Shown here: positions 8,724 to 20,881 of the stretch, in pieces
How positions within the stretch are numbered: position 1 is the first letter of the stretch
Layout of the letters: each line of letters opens with the position of its first letter
DNA from: Thecamonas trahens ATCC 50062
Lineage: Eukaryota > Apusozoa > Apusomonadida > Apusomonadidae
Assembly (NCBI RefSeq): GCF_000142905.1
Contig: NW_013657669.1
Coordinates: 20,618-84,617, forward strand
Reading direction: 5' to 3'
Length of the DNA stretch: 64,000 bases
The notes under the pieces: generated by a model
The model's input: the letters and a program-made list of their open reading frames with translations, nothing else
Told to the model about the DNA's origin: nothing
The model's database searches: none
Position numbers and translations under genes: made by a program

Positions 8724-11700
8724 TTACAACTGTGCATCATCAACACCGAGACCCATTCGTACCGGTGATGCCGATCGAGAGTTGGGGAGCGAGACGGGAT
8801 TGAGTGCTTGCTGGCGCGATCGCGAGCCCGACCCAGAGCGAGACTGGGACCGCGACGCCTTGCGGCTGCGTGACTGCGACTCCACGTCGCGAGCCAAGGG
8901 CGAGAACGAGATCCGCCGCCGGCTTTCGATCGGGGATGCCGGCGATGTCGCACGCGATTGCGGCGATGTCAGCGACGCGGCAGCCGTAGGCGACGCCGGA
9001 CGCGATCGAGTCTTCCTCGGCCCAGCCACCGCTTTGAGCGCTTTGCGCAAGCTGCGGCGAGTCTGGGATGTCTGCATTGACAACCGCTGGACGCCTTCAG
9101 ACGCCGACAACGTCCGCCCGCTTCTAGGCGATGCCCTCGCTCGCTGCATCCGCGACTCGCGAACCATCCGCACCAGCCGCGGCTCGCTTCGCGATCCCAT
9201 CATGCTCTTTGGCGCCGCGCCGGCATCCATCGGCTCTGACAGCATCTGCTCCCCGAACTCACAGGCGGTACCCGGCACCATGATCCGTGACGATGTGCGT
9301 GACCGCGACATCGATATCTCGGTAGACGACACGACGCGCGACAGGCCCCGCCCTACTCCACCCGCCTTGGCTGGCGACCGCTGTGAGGTCGGCGTACCAG
9401 CTGACGAGTACGACCCGTTGCTCCGCACCGATGCTAGAGACGAGACGCGCGGCAGCAAGTGCACGTCCGAGATGCGCACCTGTGCCTGGGACTGTGAGAG
9501 CATGGCCAGCGACTGACGCCCCTCACTCCCTGTCATTGACTCCATGCTCGTGCCTCCTGGAGCTGTCCTGGCGCTCGACAAATTCGTGTCGCCGTTGTCG
9601 CCGCTGTTGCGCTTCACGTGGCTCCGTACCGCCCAGCAGCCCGCGACCACGGATCCGCCGAGCACGCCGCCGAGCAGGCAGAGCGCGACCGAGTCGCTCA
9701 CCGCACCGCGCCATTCGGCAAGTGGCCCGCAGCGGACCGCCTGGCCGAGACCAGCCACAATCGCGCCCATCACCCGCATCCCGAACTCGATCGTGTTGCC
9801 ACTCGCCGACGGAAACGGCCGCGCAGCCGCCCAGCACATTGCTCCCATCAACAACATGCCTCCGCCAACACATGCTTGCGCCAACGGCGCGTTGCCAAGC
9901 ACTGCAAGGGTCGCCGCCAAGAAAAATACCTCACACATCTCGGCCACGGCTCCATACCTGCTGCGGTAGCGGAAGAGCTCAAACAGACATCCATACCGCG
10001 CCCGCTCCGACTTGATGCCCAGAGTGCCGGCCAGCTCTAGCTCGCCGCGACTGCTGCTAGTGGCCATCAACTCGTCCAGCGGAGACGGCGTCCGTCGGGC
10101 CACAATTGGGAGCTCGCTGCGGGTCGTCAACGATGCATTGAACCGGGTGTTGATTGCCGTCTCGGGATCGTTGCTTAGTTCCTCATTCTCGCTCTCTCCC
10201 GCAAACGGCAGATCGATGCCATGGTTCATGGCATGCAGCTGTTGCATGTATACGACAGGCATGACTCCGTCTGCATACTCCGCCTCGACTCCGTCTAGTT
10301 CCTCCGCCTGTTCTGAGAACTCGGAGCCGAGCCCAGCCGCGAGCGATCCGCTCGAGCCGAACTCGGGTGGCCTGCTCGCAAACTCGGGCGCGGCTGACGA
10401 GGCCGAGAGCGACGACCCGCTTGCCAAGTAGTAGCCACGCTGGCGCCGCTCGGTGCACGAGCTGTCAAGGCTTGACGACCTCGTCCCAGTGCTTGGACTT
10501 GATGATGTTGACGAGCTTCCTGTCGTTGGGCTCGTCGTGGCACTCGTCGGTGACCCACTCCTTGACGAGCTGCTCTCGCTCTCCGAGCTCGAGACCGACG
10601 CCGATGATAAGCTGCTGTCATGTGGTACCGATGTCGATGTTGACGACTTGGACGATTTGGACGACGACTTTGAGAACGCGCTCGGGCTACCCTGGCCAAT
10701 CGACGACCTCGAGCTTGACACCGAAACAATTGCGCGTGATCGCGACGCTGATCGCGACCGCGAGTGCGACGACCGGTGTGACCACCGTGGCGTTCGCCCC
10801 GCCAACACCACCGCGCCACCAAACCCAACTGTCGGTGATCGTGACCGGCCCTTGGTCGCCTCTTGAACCGACGGCGTCGTCGGCGACGACAGCGGCGAAG
10901 CATTTTCGGTCGGTGCAAGAGCAAGAATGAGCGAGAGCCGTCCGACTCGATCCAGTCGCCGCAGCGTGACCGCCATCCACAGTGGAAATCCAAGTCCGTA
11001 GCCGACAACCGTCGCCACTCCAATGACCAGCGCCGGTGTATGGGTCGTCGCGCCGCATTCGACGTCGCGCGCAGAGGCGAGGACCCACACTCCCCGTCCA
11101 TGCTCGGCTTGTGCCCGGGTGCACAGCATCGTGCTGACTGCGGCCTCCACAACTCGACCATACGCCAACATACCAAAGAGGCATAGCGACCGAGTAAGCC
11201 GCCGCACGTAAAACGTGCGTCGATGAGGCAGGGTTCTGGCGAGTACAAGGTGCATGGCAACAAGCGTGAATGCGCGGCCACACGAGGCGACAATTGGTAG
11301 AACGAGCGATATTGACCGCGACACAATGGCGACCTGGCACTCGGGCCGGACCGCGGATGGATCCAAGACAAGGACGCCGAGGACGGTAAACACGTTGGTC
11401 ATCGACGATGACAGCAGCCCGACTGCGTACCGGCCAACCAGGTACAGACCGAGCATGCTCAGCTGGGCCTGGGTCAACGCTGTTAACGTCCGGTCGCGCG
11501 CCACGGCGTGGATCACCATGTACACCACCCACAGCAGCGGCTGTGCCGCTGCTAGCAGCATTGTCGCCGTTCCGCAACGCACACACGTCGCTCCAATCTC
11601 AAAGTACCCGCCGGCGCAGATCGCGCAAGCGCGGCCGGCATAGCCTGCCCCGCATCGCGAGTGCCTCCCACCGTGGCACCGATCGTCCGGCGCCGAGCAT

Positions 11701-14700
11701 CGGGTGACAAATCCGGCGCTCTCGTGACTGTTCCAGTAACCGGCCTGCGGCCAGAGCCGGTAGCCGCCAGGGCAGACAGCACCGTGTGGGCAAGCCAAAC
11801 ACTCGTTCTTGCGGCCAAAGACGCCCTCGTACGGGCAGTCGTTCGTAAAGTACAGATCAGGGTAGACTGCAAACGCGCCAGTCAGACCGTCGCGGACTGT
11901 GACGTCACGGTACGCCGACCCATTGCCAACCGCAGGCGTGACAAAGGTGAGCTCCCTGCCCGCGCCCCCGTCGCCCGAGACATTGCCACGAACTACCGGA
12001 TGCAGCTCGTCGCTCACGCTCAGCTCCATGTGTGGAGTGAGGTGGTTGCCGATGAGCGTGATCTGCGCGCCGCTGAGCGCCGCCACCCGCGGCCGGGTTG
12101 CTGCCACCGACGGCCACGCCACCGGCAGTACGGTGAAGCCCGCCGCCTCCCGCAAGTCGCTCTCGACCGCGTTGTATCCGTTCGAGTCGGTCCCGATGCC
12201 CTCGAGCGTCCCGACAAGGAACGCCGAAAGCGGGTTGAAGAGCGCCGTCTCGGCCGGCGCCAACACGCACACTTGGACGCCGTGGCGCCAGCTCGCAACG
12301 CCAGCGCCGACATCGGCGGTGTAGCCAAAGTTGACAACAGCGTCGCGAACAAGCCGGGTTGACAAAACTCTCGTGGCGCTCTCCCACGTGACATGGACCG
12401 GGGGTGCGGTAGCGCGTCGGGCATGATGTTGACCGCGATGCCGATGATGCCGTCGGACACAACAGTCGGCACATACGCCGCCAGTGAGAGGCGGACCCGC
12501 GGCGAGCGCCCACGATCCGCAAGCCAGGGCGCCGCAACAAGACTCACGCGGGTGCAAAGAGCATGGCCGGCTTGAGTCACCACGCTGCTCGTGCTATCAA
12601 TTCCGATCGGCGGCTGCGTGTCCGGCGGCCGCGCGAGTGGATCAAGCACAATGCCGGGCACAGTCGTGTCGGTGACCGAGAAAACCACGTTGGGCCCGAC
12701 GTCCGAGGCTAGGGCCATGTAGCTAGCGTCGGCCGAGGCCACACTGAGAAGTAGCGCCACAAGTGCCGGCGCCTCGCCGGCAAACTCGTCCTTCGGCGCT
12801 TCGACAATGATCCGCTGGAACATGTTCCAGTTGCCTGCATCGAAGACCAGCGTCCGCGTGAGGAGCTTGAGATGTGGCATACGCGGTGGCAGCGGTCTGG
12901 CACTTGGGTCGAGCTCAAGCGAGACAACGACGGCTGCCGAAGGCGGCGTGCTGAGCTGGACAAGAAGAACGACGCTTGTGCCCTCATTGATGGCCAAAAT
13001 CGAAGTTGGCCGCACGCCGTGGTCGGAGGTGATGACATCGACGCTGGCCCGGGTTGCGCCCCACGAGCCGGAGAGCACTGGCGAGTCCGACGCTGGGCCG
13101 CCAAAGGCCTTGGCGCTCCGCGGCGTAAAGATCGTCCATCCGGGCACCGGCACCGCGCCAAGGGGGTGGGCTGCGGGCCAAGCGTGATGGTGAGCGTCAT
13201 GTTGTCATTCGACCACGCTCCGGTCAGTTGACTGCCGAGGCAGCCTGAGAGCATGTGCGGAAGCGCTGGCGGCGTTGTGCAGGTGAGCAGATCGTCGAGT
13301 GCAGCCGCTGAGCCGACTCGCGGTGCGTGAGTTGCGGATGAAAACTGGAGTGTCAGCGTGTCGCCCTCGGACATCTCGGTGTCGTCATAGCCGGGGTCGT
13401 GGGCAACGGCGGCGACGAGCCGCGGCTGCAAGATGGACGATGACGGCGAAGGCGACGGCGAAGGCTCCAGCCGCGGGAACTCGGGCGAGAAAGGCGGCGG
13501 AGGAGCGTGGACAAGCTTGAACGACCTGTGAAGGGGCGAGGAGAGGCCAGAGTTCCACGACACGACAGTCGATGGACGCGCAAAGGCCGGAGGCTGGGTA
13601 GTCGCGGCTGGTGTTTGCCCGGTGGCATCCACGAGCTCGCCGAGAGGTGCTGGCGATGAGAGTGGAAAATGGCATGAAGAGAGGGTGGGTACGGCGCCGG
13701 CGGGCCGGCACGCATCATCGACTGAGCGATGTCTGCGGGAGAGCGTACACGGGACCAAACTTGAAGCTCGGCCATATAAAAGTGCTGCAAGGCTGGGTGT
13801 GGCCGTTTGGGCAATGCGCCCAGCACCAACTGGGCATCTTCCCCGCCATCAGCGACAACCGAGGCTTGCCAGGAAGCGTTTGCCACCAACACACCATCGA
13901 AAAAGAGTGTGGCGGTTTGAAGCGGCGACGAGCGGACGAGCGCGACGTGGTGCCAGGCTCCGAGACCATTCGCAAAGTGATCGACGGCGCCTGCAAACAC
14001 CACTCGGGTTGCTGATCCGTTGCCAGACTCCATTGTTAGCGCGAGGCCATCAATGGCGAGCTCGAGGACAGCGAGGCAGTTAGCGGGTGGCCCACCGCCA
14101 GGATGTCCGCACAGAGCAAACAGAACAATGGGCGCAGGCGCAGGGGCGCTGGGTAAGGCAAAGAGCCGGAGCCAGAACTGGATGGTGATATCGCCCGCGA
14201 GCAGGCCAGGTTCGGCGATCGGCATTGCAACGCAGTGTCTTCCGTGCGCAAGCGAGAGGACCGAGGAAGAGCGATTGGCTAGCGGAGGGCGTGCGTCAGA
14301 TGAGTCGACAAACGGCGCGGCGGTCGAGGCCCAGAGATCCATGCCGTGTGGGCCGGAGTCGACAAGCCACGAGCCGGCGCCGTCGTCTGCGGGAAGGTAT
14401 ATAGTGAGGCCGGGTTCGGTGCCGGTGATCTTGGTGAGCTGAGCACCATCGAGGTCAGCCGCCGAGCGGACAGTGCCCCAGACGCGAAACTCCAAGATGC
14501 TCCCAAGAAAGACATCAGATGAAAAAGGTGACGAGAGGAGGGTAAGGACAAGGCGCGTGGCTGCGCGGGAGACGTCGGCGGACGGCCCGACAAAGGCGAC
14601 GGCCTCACCGACGGGCCGGCCGTTAATGAAGAGAGCGAGAGATCGCTCAGAGACGTCGCGGACCAGAGCGAAATGCACCCATGATTGCGGCGAGATGAGG

Positions 14701-15134
14701 CCATTGAGATTGTGGGACATGTCGGGGAGGCGAGCGGACGGGCTAGCGGCGGAAGGCGGAGCGGCGAAAAAAACCAAATTGCCACTTGTGTCAAACACAG
14801 CAACCAAAGCCGGGGCGGCAGTGACGCTTGGAGCGCGCGGGGAAGCGAGTGCAAACCAGGGCGCTTGGTCACGGGGAGGCCACGACTCAAACCATAGCCA
14901 TGACTCTATCGTCCAATTAGTTGTTGGGAGAGCTTGCAGCAGAGGGGAGAGGACGGGAGCCGAGACGAGGCCGGAGGCGAAGCCGCCAACTGGAGGCACA
15001 ACGCCGCGTTGTTCGGTTGCTGCGAGGCGGAGCGGGGAGGGGCCCGAAGCCACCGGGGCGACAAACAAGCTGGTGAGCAGGCTGAGAAGCATGACACATG
15101 GTCCCACTCTTGTGTATGGTCTACTTTTGGCCAT
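8724..15134 (-). CDS. Giant LamG / Cys-rich / multipass membrane protein (three frame breaks)
   Basis: Start ATG at 15134 opens a signal peptide (MLLSLLTSLFVAPVASG at residues 15-31). Four frames follow one another; adding one base near 13690-13712, one in the G5 run 13162-13166 and one in the G5 run 12400-12404 gives a continuous 2,137 residues. Order: two LamG/concanavalin-type domains (about 70-270 and 280-475), a Pro/Ser linker, a beta-sandwich-like region, an IPT/TIG-like segment (about 1005-1090), a Cys-rich EphR/GCC-like stalk (CPHGAVCPGG, about 1092-1190), a multipass membrane region with a large Ser-rich loop (roughly nt 10070-10800), more membrane segments, and a long Ser/Arg-rich tail. 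A surface receptor or channel is likely; the ligand is unknown. Confidence 0.72.
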
Positions 15135-15332
15135 GATCTGTCTGCCACCTCGCTCACCGGGGAGAGCCTCCAGCCAGGGTCGAGAGAAGCGCTTTGCTGA
15201 CCCACGAGGGGGGCAGGCACCCGCCAACCGCACAAGTTCCGGAAGCCAAAAAAAAAAATGGCTTACGGCTCCATAGGTTGGAAAAAACCGGCCCGGCATC
15301 AGGCCCGGCACATGGTTGGGTGGCACTACCGC

Positions 15333-16604
15333 TCACTCCGAGGTGGGATGTGGGGCGGCGTCGGTGGCTATGGAGACAAGATGGTCGAGGAGAGGCCTGT
15401 GGTGGTCGTGCCAGTCGAGATCGTCGACAGACATGGAGACGGCGGCGCGGACGCCATCGACGCCGCCGACGGCGTTGACGGCGTCCATGGCGGCGCGATC
15501 GAGGTGGGAGGGGAAGGCGAGGCCCGGGGCGGCAGTCAGGGCAGCGACGCCTGCAGCCAGGGCATAGCCGCCCCAGTTGGAGACGCCAGTCGCAATGGTG
15601 ATGTCGGTGGGAACGACGGTGGCAGTGACGTCGGCGTCGGGGACAGCGTCGAGGACGGCAGCGCGGATGGCAGGCGAGCCCATGCCGATTTCGTTGCCGC
15701 CGTCGCCGACGCCGATGGTGGTGAGCGAGGAGGAGGCAAAGCCAAAGGCTGGTTCGCGGAGGAACATGGCGTCAATGGGTGCGGTGACGGCTGAGATGTC
15801 GCCGGCACGCATGTTGCGGTACGAACCGTCGGGCGTCCGCCCGGGCCGTTCGATGGCGACCGCAACGGTTGGGGCGTACGTCTCGCGGATGTGGGTGTGG
15901 AATGCTAGGCACTCTGGAGATGCGCCGCCGCTTGACGCGGTGCCGCCGTCATGGGTCGGGTAGATCTCGAGAGCCACGTCTGTCGAGCGACTCTCGCTGA
16001 GGGCAGCGTCGAGCGCAGCCTCGACGAGCGGGCGGTTGAGGTCGTCGGTGACAACAACGACGTCCTTCCCCGCGCCCGCCAGTGCGCGGGCGAGCGCAGC
16101 CGTGCCGATTGGGCCGTCGTTCTCGCCAGCATTGACCGAAGCAATGAAGAATCCCGTGGTGAGAAGGATGGAACGAGCCGAGATTAGAGCCGTCGTCGCC
16201 GCTCCAACCGCACCGTTGACGAAGCACTTGCCGATGCCGCGGTTTGCAGGATCCTAAGAATGGGGTGGTGTGAGTGGGTAGATGATGGTTGCTGCGACCA
16301 CGAGGCACGACCACGACTACGATCACGACTACGCTCACGAGGCACGACCACGACTACGATCACGATTACGCTTACGAGACACGGCCATTGCTGCGACCAC
16401 GAGGCACGACCACGACTACGATCGCGGCTACGCTCACGAGGCACGACCACGACTACGATCACACCCATCATGTCGCCCCCCATCATCTCACCTCCCCTCA
16501 CGACAGTCATGCCCACCAGCCCAGTCATCATGTCGCGTCCATACCTTGTAGATAGCGCCCTCAATGCGACGAAAGGCACGAGTCACAGCACTAGCCATGG
16601 CCAT
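15333..16604 (-). CDS. D-glutamate cyclase (DUF4392 / DGLUCY C-terminal type), two exons
   Basis: Exon 1 is 16604-16545 (20 residues), intron 16254-16544 (donor GTATGG, acceptor TTAG), exon 2 16253-15333; total 326 residues, frame kept. DUF4392 enzymes convert D-glutamate to 5-oxo-D-proline; the human one is mitochondrial. Signature blocks: DPANRGIGK at the splice junction, TGFFIA followed by ENDGPIG near residue 55, VVVVTDD, then ERPGRTPDGSYRNMRAGDIS, GVGDGGNEIGMG near 194 and GVSNWGGYALA near 240. Human DGLUCY carries an additional N-terminal DUF1445 domain; none is visible here. A second Met at 16598 could also be the start. Divergently transcribed from TIPIN. Confidence 0.9.
16291..16470. 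repeat. Intronic minisatellite, about 99-bp higher-order period
   Basis: Inside the D-glutamate cyclase intron, units built on cacgaccacgactacgatc alternate with gctcacgagg. The block beginning gctgcgaccacgagg at 16291 recurs at 16390, giving a 99-base period with near-identical content. Confidence 0.9.
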
Positions 16605-17155
16605 ATCGGCACGGCTGGGAGAGAGGTAATGTTGGAGGTGGCGCCGGTGGTAGACGTCGTCGTCGTCGTCGTGGTGGTGGTGGTGGTGGCGGTGACGTGC
16701 TGGAACTGGTGCGAATGGCTAGCTGGTGACGAGCTCGGACGATGGAGAAGCACATGCGGGAAAGTGGGGTGATGGAGGCTTGAGAGCATGGGAGGAAAGG
16801 TTTGATTGGGAGGTCGGATGCTGACCATGGTTAGCCGATCGGAGGAGAAGCACATGTGGGCGGTGATGGGCAGTGATCGTCGTGGCCAGCAGGCTGGTCT
16901 CCGTCAGGCTGATGTACAAGGTCGGCAGGAGGCCATCTGATAAGAGTGGCCAACAAATGACATGGTTGTCATCTTGTCGATTCCCGGTGTCACAGTGATC
17001 GATACGTCGATGAGTGAACAACGCCAGGTGTGCTAGCCATGCCCATCTCATCGCGCTCCGTCACGTCTCGGACAGGACTCCCTGTCGCCGCACCCGCCAC
17101 CGCTCTCCCCACACACACACACACACACCCCACACACATACACACACACAAACAT
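16605..17155. other. Divergent intergenic region, D-glutamate cyclase / TIPIN
   Basis: 551 bases between two divergent starts. It holds a (GTC/GTG)n tract near 16655-16690 and two short CA repeats just before the TIPIN ATG (about 17110-17150). No convincing coding exon was found on either strand. Confidence 0.6.
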
Positions 17156-18559
17156 ATGCCGGGAAAGGTTGTTGTCCGCGCAGCAGCACGGTCAACCATG
17201 CCCACCCCCACCGCCACCGCCGCTACTACGTCCTCCTCGTCGTCGTCGTCGTCGTCTCTGGCAACGTCACCCGGCGGAGCCATGTCCAAGCATAAGGAGC
17301 GGACGACACAGAAGGTCGAGATTGTGGCAGCGGCACCAGGGAGTATTGGAGAGGATGGTGAGGTCCAGGTCAAGTACGTTATGTCTGTTTGCAGCATGTG
17401 GCATGGGTGTGGCCGGGGGGGGGGGAGGGGGAGGGGGCGGTGCTGGTGCGGGTGCCCCCCGCTTTCCGGTAGAATCTACCTCGCCGACTTTTTCTCAACC
17501 ATGGATGGCCATGGCTTCTGGCTCGGAGCGGGCAATCGGGCCAGGGTACTTACATGAACAACAAACAGGCTGCGGAAAAAGGTGCCGACGCTCAAGGCCG
17601 AGATGCTTGTCGAAGATCGTGGCTTTCCCTACGTGTTGAAGCACTTTCCCAAGCGTGCCAAGATGAGCCGGAAGAAGGGTGACGAGCTGGCGAACCTCTC
17701 AAAGCTCCTTGGCGCCTACCATGATTGGGCGCACGACGTCTTTCCCAAGCTCGTCTTTCCGGACTTTATCGACCGCGTCCGCAAGCTCGCCTCAAACGCC
17801 ATGGTCCGCGACCTTGTCAGTCGCATGCGCTACCAGTCTGAGCACGGCGTGACTCGTGAAGAGATGGACCTTGCTGCCGAGCCCACCGCCGAAGAGATTC
17901 GTGCCGCTGCCCTCCTCGATGGCATTGCACCCAACATGCTTTTCGGTGACGAGGGCGGCCTTGGTGGGTGGAGCGCCGTTCCGGAACAGCCGGCTGTCTC
18001 GACTGCGCCGACTGCGCGCCCCTCGGCCGCCAACCCCGCCGCTGATGACGACTTTGATCTCGCCGCCCTCGAGGCCATGCGCGAGCTCGAGACCCAGCCG
18101 CCGGTGACTTCCCGCCCTGCCGCCAACCCCGCCGCTGACGACGACTTTGATCTCGCCGCCCTCGAGGCCATGCGCGAGCTCGAGACCCAGCCGCCGGCGA
18201 CTTCCCGCCCTGCCGCCAACCCCGCCGCTGATGACGACTTTGATCTCGCCGCCCTCGAGGCCATGCGCGAGCTCGAGACCCAGCCGCCGGCGACTTCCCG
18301 CCCTGCCGCCAACCCCGCCGCTGACGACGACTTTGATCTCGCCGCCCTCGAGGCCATGCGCGAGCTCGAGACCCAGCCGAGCAATGTCGGCGCTCCGGCC
18401 GCTGAGGACGGGACGCCTGTTCGGCTCCCACGCCACTCGCGTGCCGCGCGCATGATGGGCCGCAAAAAGCGGTCGCGCTCGCCGGCCCATACTGCTGCCT
18501 CCGAGGCCGAGGCCCGGCGCACTTCCAAGCGCTCGTCGCCGCTCCCCCTCTCGCCGTAA
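17156..18559 (+). CDS. TIPIN: TIPIN/Swi3/Csm3 replication fork protection subunit, two exons
   Basis: Exon 1 is 17156-17373, intron 17374-17568 (donor GTACGT, acceptor CAG), exon 2 17569-18559; 402 residues, phase-2 junction restores KLRKK. Residues about 73-165 are the Swi3 domain, with KKVPTLKAEML, EDRGFPYVLKHF, YHDWAHDVFPKL and FPDFIDRVRKLAS matching TIPIN. With Timeless it forms the fork protection complex needed for checkpoint signalling and cohesion. The N-terminus is Ala/Thr/Ser-rich. The C-terminus has four near-perfect 31-residue repeats and a basic tail (GRKKRSRSP, a likely nuclear localisation signal). Convergent with the RBR gene, 33 bases between stops. Confidence 0.92.
18025..18396. 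repeat. Four tandem 93-bp coding repeats in TIPIN
   Basis: The motif ccaaccccgccgctga recurs with an exact 93-base period (cores near 18031, 18124, 18217 and 18310). Each unit encodes 31 residues containing DDDFDLAALEAMRELE. Differences are a few bases, so the array is recent or homogenised. Confidence 0.95.
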
Positions 18560-18592
18560 AGCCGTGTGATATTACTGCGACTGCGGCGGCGG

Positions 18593-20881
18593 CTACTCGG
18601 TCCGCTCGTCCATGATGATGTCAAACACATGGGTGCGGTGCGGTGAGCCTTCATCGATGGCCAGCGGCTGGCAGCGGAGGCAGACCGCAAACGCCGGGCA
18701 GGCGATGCACCGAAACTCGGGGCCAAAGATGTCCTGCTGGCACAGATCGCACCGCAACCGGACCGCCGTCCCATCTGTGCCGGCAAACAAGATGTGCTCG
18801 GTCCGGATCGAGTGCTCGGGTGCCTCGGTGCCAAACTCGGTGTCGACCCGGATGTGGCTCGACGTCGCCGGCACATACGCCGGCGCCGTCTCCCAGTTGA
18901 AGCTTGCCCCGCATCCGTCCTGGTTGTCGCCGCCGTGGTAGTTCCGCCCGCACACCATCGACGAGCAGCCGGCGACCCGGTTGATGACCCGGCCGCACGA
19001 CGGGCAGCACCGGCAGTTGGCCGCCTTCCACTCCTCGTCGTTCTCGTTCTCGCGAAGCCGCTGCAGCGCAGCCTCGACCTCGCGCTGGTGCGCCTCGCGG
19101 GCCTCATTGAACTCGGAAATTCGCTCCTCGTACTCGGCGTCGGCCGCCGCGAGCTGGTCCAGATACGCCCGCCGCCCGCTTGTCACCCACTCGAGCCACG
19201 CCCGCTCTGCCTGCTGTACCTGCCCACACTCGTACTTGTAGTGGTACTGGTTCTTGCACAGAGAGCAGAAGACTGCCCGGCAGACCGAGCACGTCACACG
19301 CTCCTTCTCGCCGGGCATCGACGCAATCTCGTACCCAGTGCAGTCGGCCGTTGGGCACGGAATCGCGCCCGGGATCGAGGTGATGGCCCGCGTCAGCTGT
19401 TGGGTGCGGAACTTGGTCAGCAGCTCGCCCTCGCCCACCGTCTGCATCACCTCAATCTCGGACATGACATGGTTGCACTCGCCGCCGGGGCAGACCGCCT
19501 CGGTGTTCTCGCGGATGTTCATCTCCACCATCCGCCCGATGCACTCAAAACAGAACCGGTGCGACGCTGCGCAGTCGACCGTGTACATCTGCGAGACCTC
19601 AAACTCGCAGAAACAGAGCTCGCAGTCAAACACCGTCGGCGGCGATTTGGCCGCCGCCATCAGCGCCTCGTCCTTGGCCAGCCACTCGGCAACGTCGATC
19701 CCGTTGAGTAGGAGCGAGATGAGCGTGTCTGCAGAGCCTGCCGTGTGACGCATCACACACTCCACCACGTGCCTCGGGTACTTGCCGCCGATGATCGTCA
19801 CAATCAGGTCCGGGTCCATCTCGCTCGCCCCACTGCTTGCCCCGCCGCCACCATCGCCGTTCCCCGTGTCCAGGCTCAACCCATCGCGCCCGTTCCTCCC
19901 GCCGTTGCCACCGTTGCCGCCGTCGTCGAGCTCCGACGACCGAATCTTCTGCGCTTCTGCGAGCTTGCGGATCACGTCACGGTCGTCTGCATGCCGCGCC
20001 AGCATCGCCGCCTGCTCCGCCCGCTGTGCCGCCACCGCTGCAGCCTGCTCGCCAAACTCGTCCGCCGCCTGCGTCGCCCGCCGAGACGCATTCAGCAGCT
20101 CCGCCACCGCCTGCGCCTTTTCTGCCGCAGCCGTCCGCTCCACGCGCTTCTCCTCGCGACTCCGCAGGAGCTCCAGCTCGGCGGCGGGCTGAAGAGCCGC
20201 AGTCGCCTCCACCGCAGCCACTGTCTCCTTCGTGTCTGGATCATCGTCTTCCTCCACCTCCTTCCCACGCCTGACCTCGCTCTGATGGATGGATGCAGAC
20301 GGCGGCGAGACCGCCTGCGGCGTTACAACCCGCGGCGTCACAACCCGTGGCGTCTCGGCGCCCTCACCCGGCATCGCCACGTCGCGTGGGGTGGACGAGC
20401 CCGACTTGGCGTGCTTGAAAAACGGCTCGTTGTTCTCGGCCACATACAGCACATCATTGTTGTCGATGAGCTCCGTCTCGTCCACGATCGCCCCCGTATC
20501 CATGTACAACGTTGTCGGATGAGTCAAGCCCAGCTTGCTCGTCGCCTTGGCCAACAGCTCCTCCATCGTCTCAGGCACCGCCACCAACTACAACCGCCAT
20601 CGCCATCATCCGATCAAGAGCACGAGAGAGCACAAAAAAGGTGAGCCACACACAGCTGCCCGACTCCACCATCTCTAAAATAACCAAACCAATGCCCATG
20701 CATGCGCACTCCCCACACACACATACACACAACACGACGTCCATAACCCTCCCTCCCTCCCCCCCCACTCCCCACCCTCCCCACCCTCCCTCCCCCCCCC
20801 ACTCCCCCCATGTACGGTTGGTCATACATAGCCTGTGGCCCCCTCCTCATTCCGAAAGATGGAACACCGTGTCCGTGGCAT
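18593..20881 (-). CDS. RBR-type E3 ubiquitin ligase with N-terminal DCX-like domain, two exons
   Basis: Exon 1 20881-20828 (18 residues), intron 20588-20827 (donor GTATGA, acceptor GTAG), exon 2 20587-18593; 682 residues. The junction joins RCSIFRNEEGATGY to LVAVPETMEELL, completing a doublecortin/KHA-like fold (about 5-75). A charged, Ala-rich coiled coil follows. The RBR module has RING1 (about 335), IBR (about 450) and RING2 (about 540), with a coiled insert between IBR and RING2. A Cys after VAG in RING2 occupies the catalytic thioester position; the usual C-x2-C ending is replaced by FNWE. A ZZ-like zinc finger (RCDLCQQD ... CLRC) closes the protein. An in-frame ATG at 21013 would add 44 Pro-rich residues. 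Confidence 0.88.

Noticed and set aside
10295-11371. 358-residue minus-strand frame inside the giant LamG membrane gene
   Set aside because: Arg/Ser-rich reading of the same strand in another frame; the membrane-spanning frame is clearly the coding one.
13150-13180. Short intron joining the frames of the LamG gene near 13165
   Set aside because: No donor-acceptor pair with usable spacing fits; a single added base in the G5 run joins the frames without loss of sequence.
16583-16855. 90-residue minus-strand frame upstream of D-glutamate cyclase
   Set aside because: Contains a poly-Thr stretch from a simple repeat and is out of frame with the enzyme's first exon.
18025-18396. CRISPR-like array (four regular repeats)
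   Set aside because: Repeats are contiguous with no spacers and are in frame inside TIPIN.
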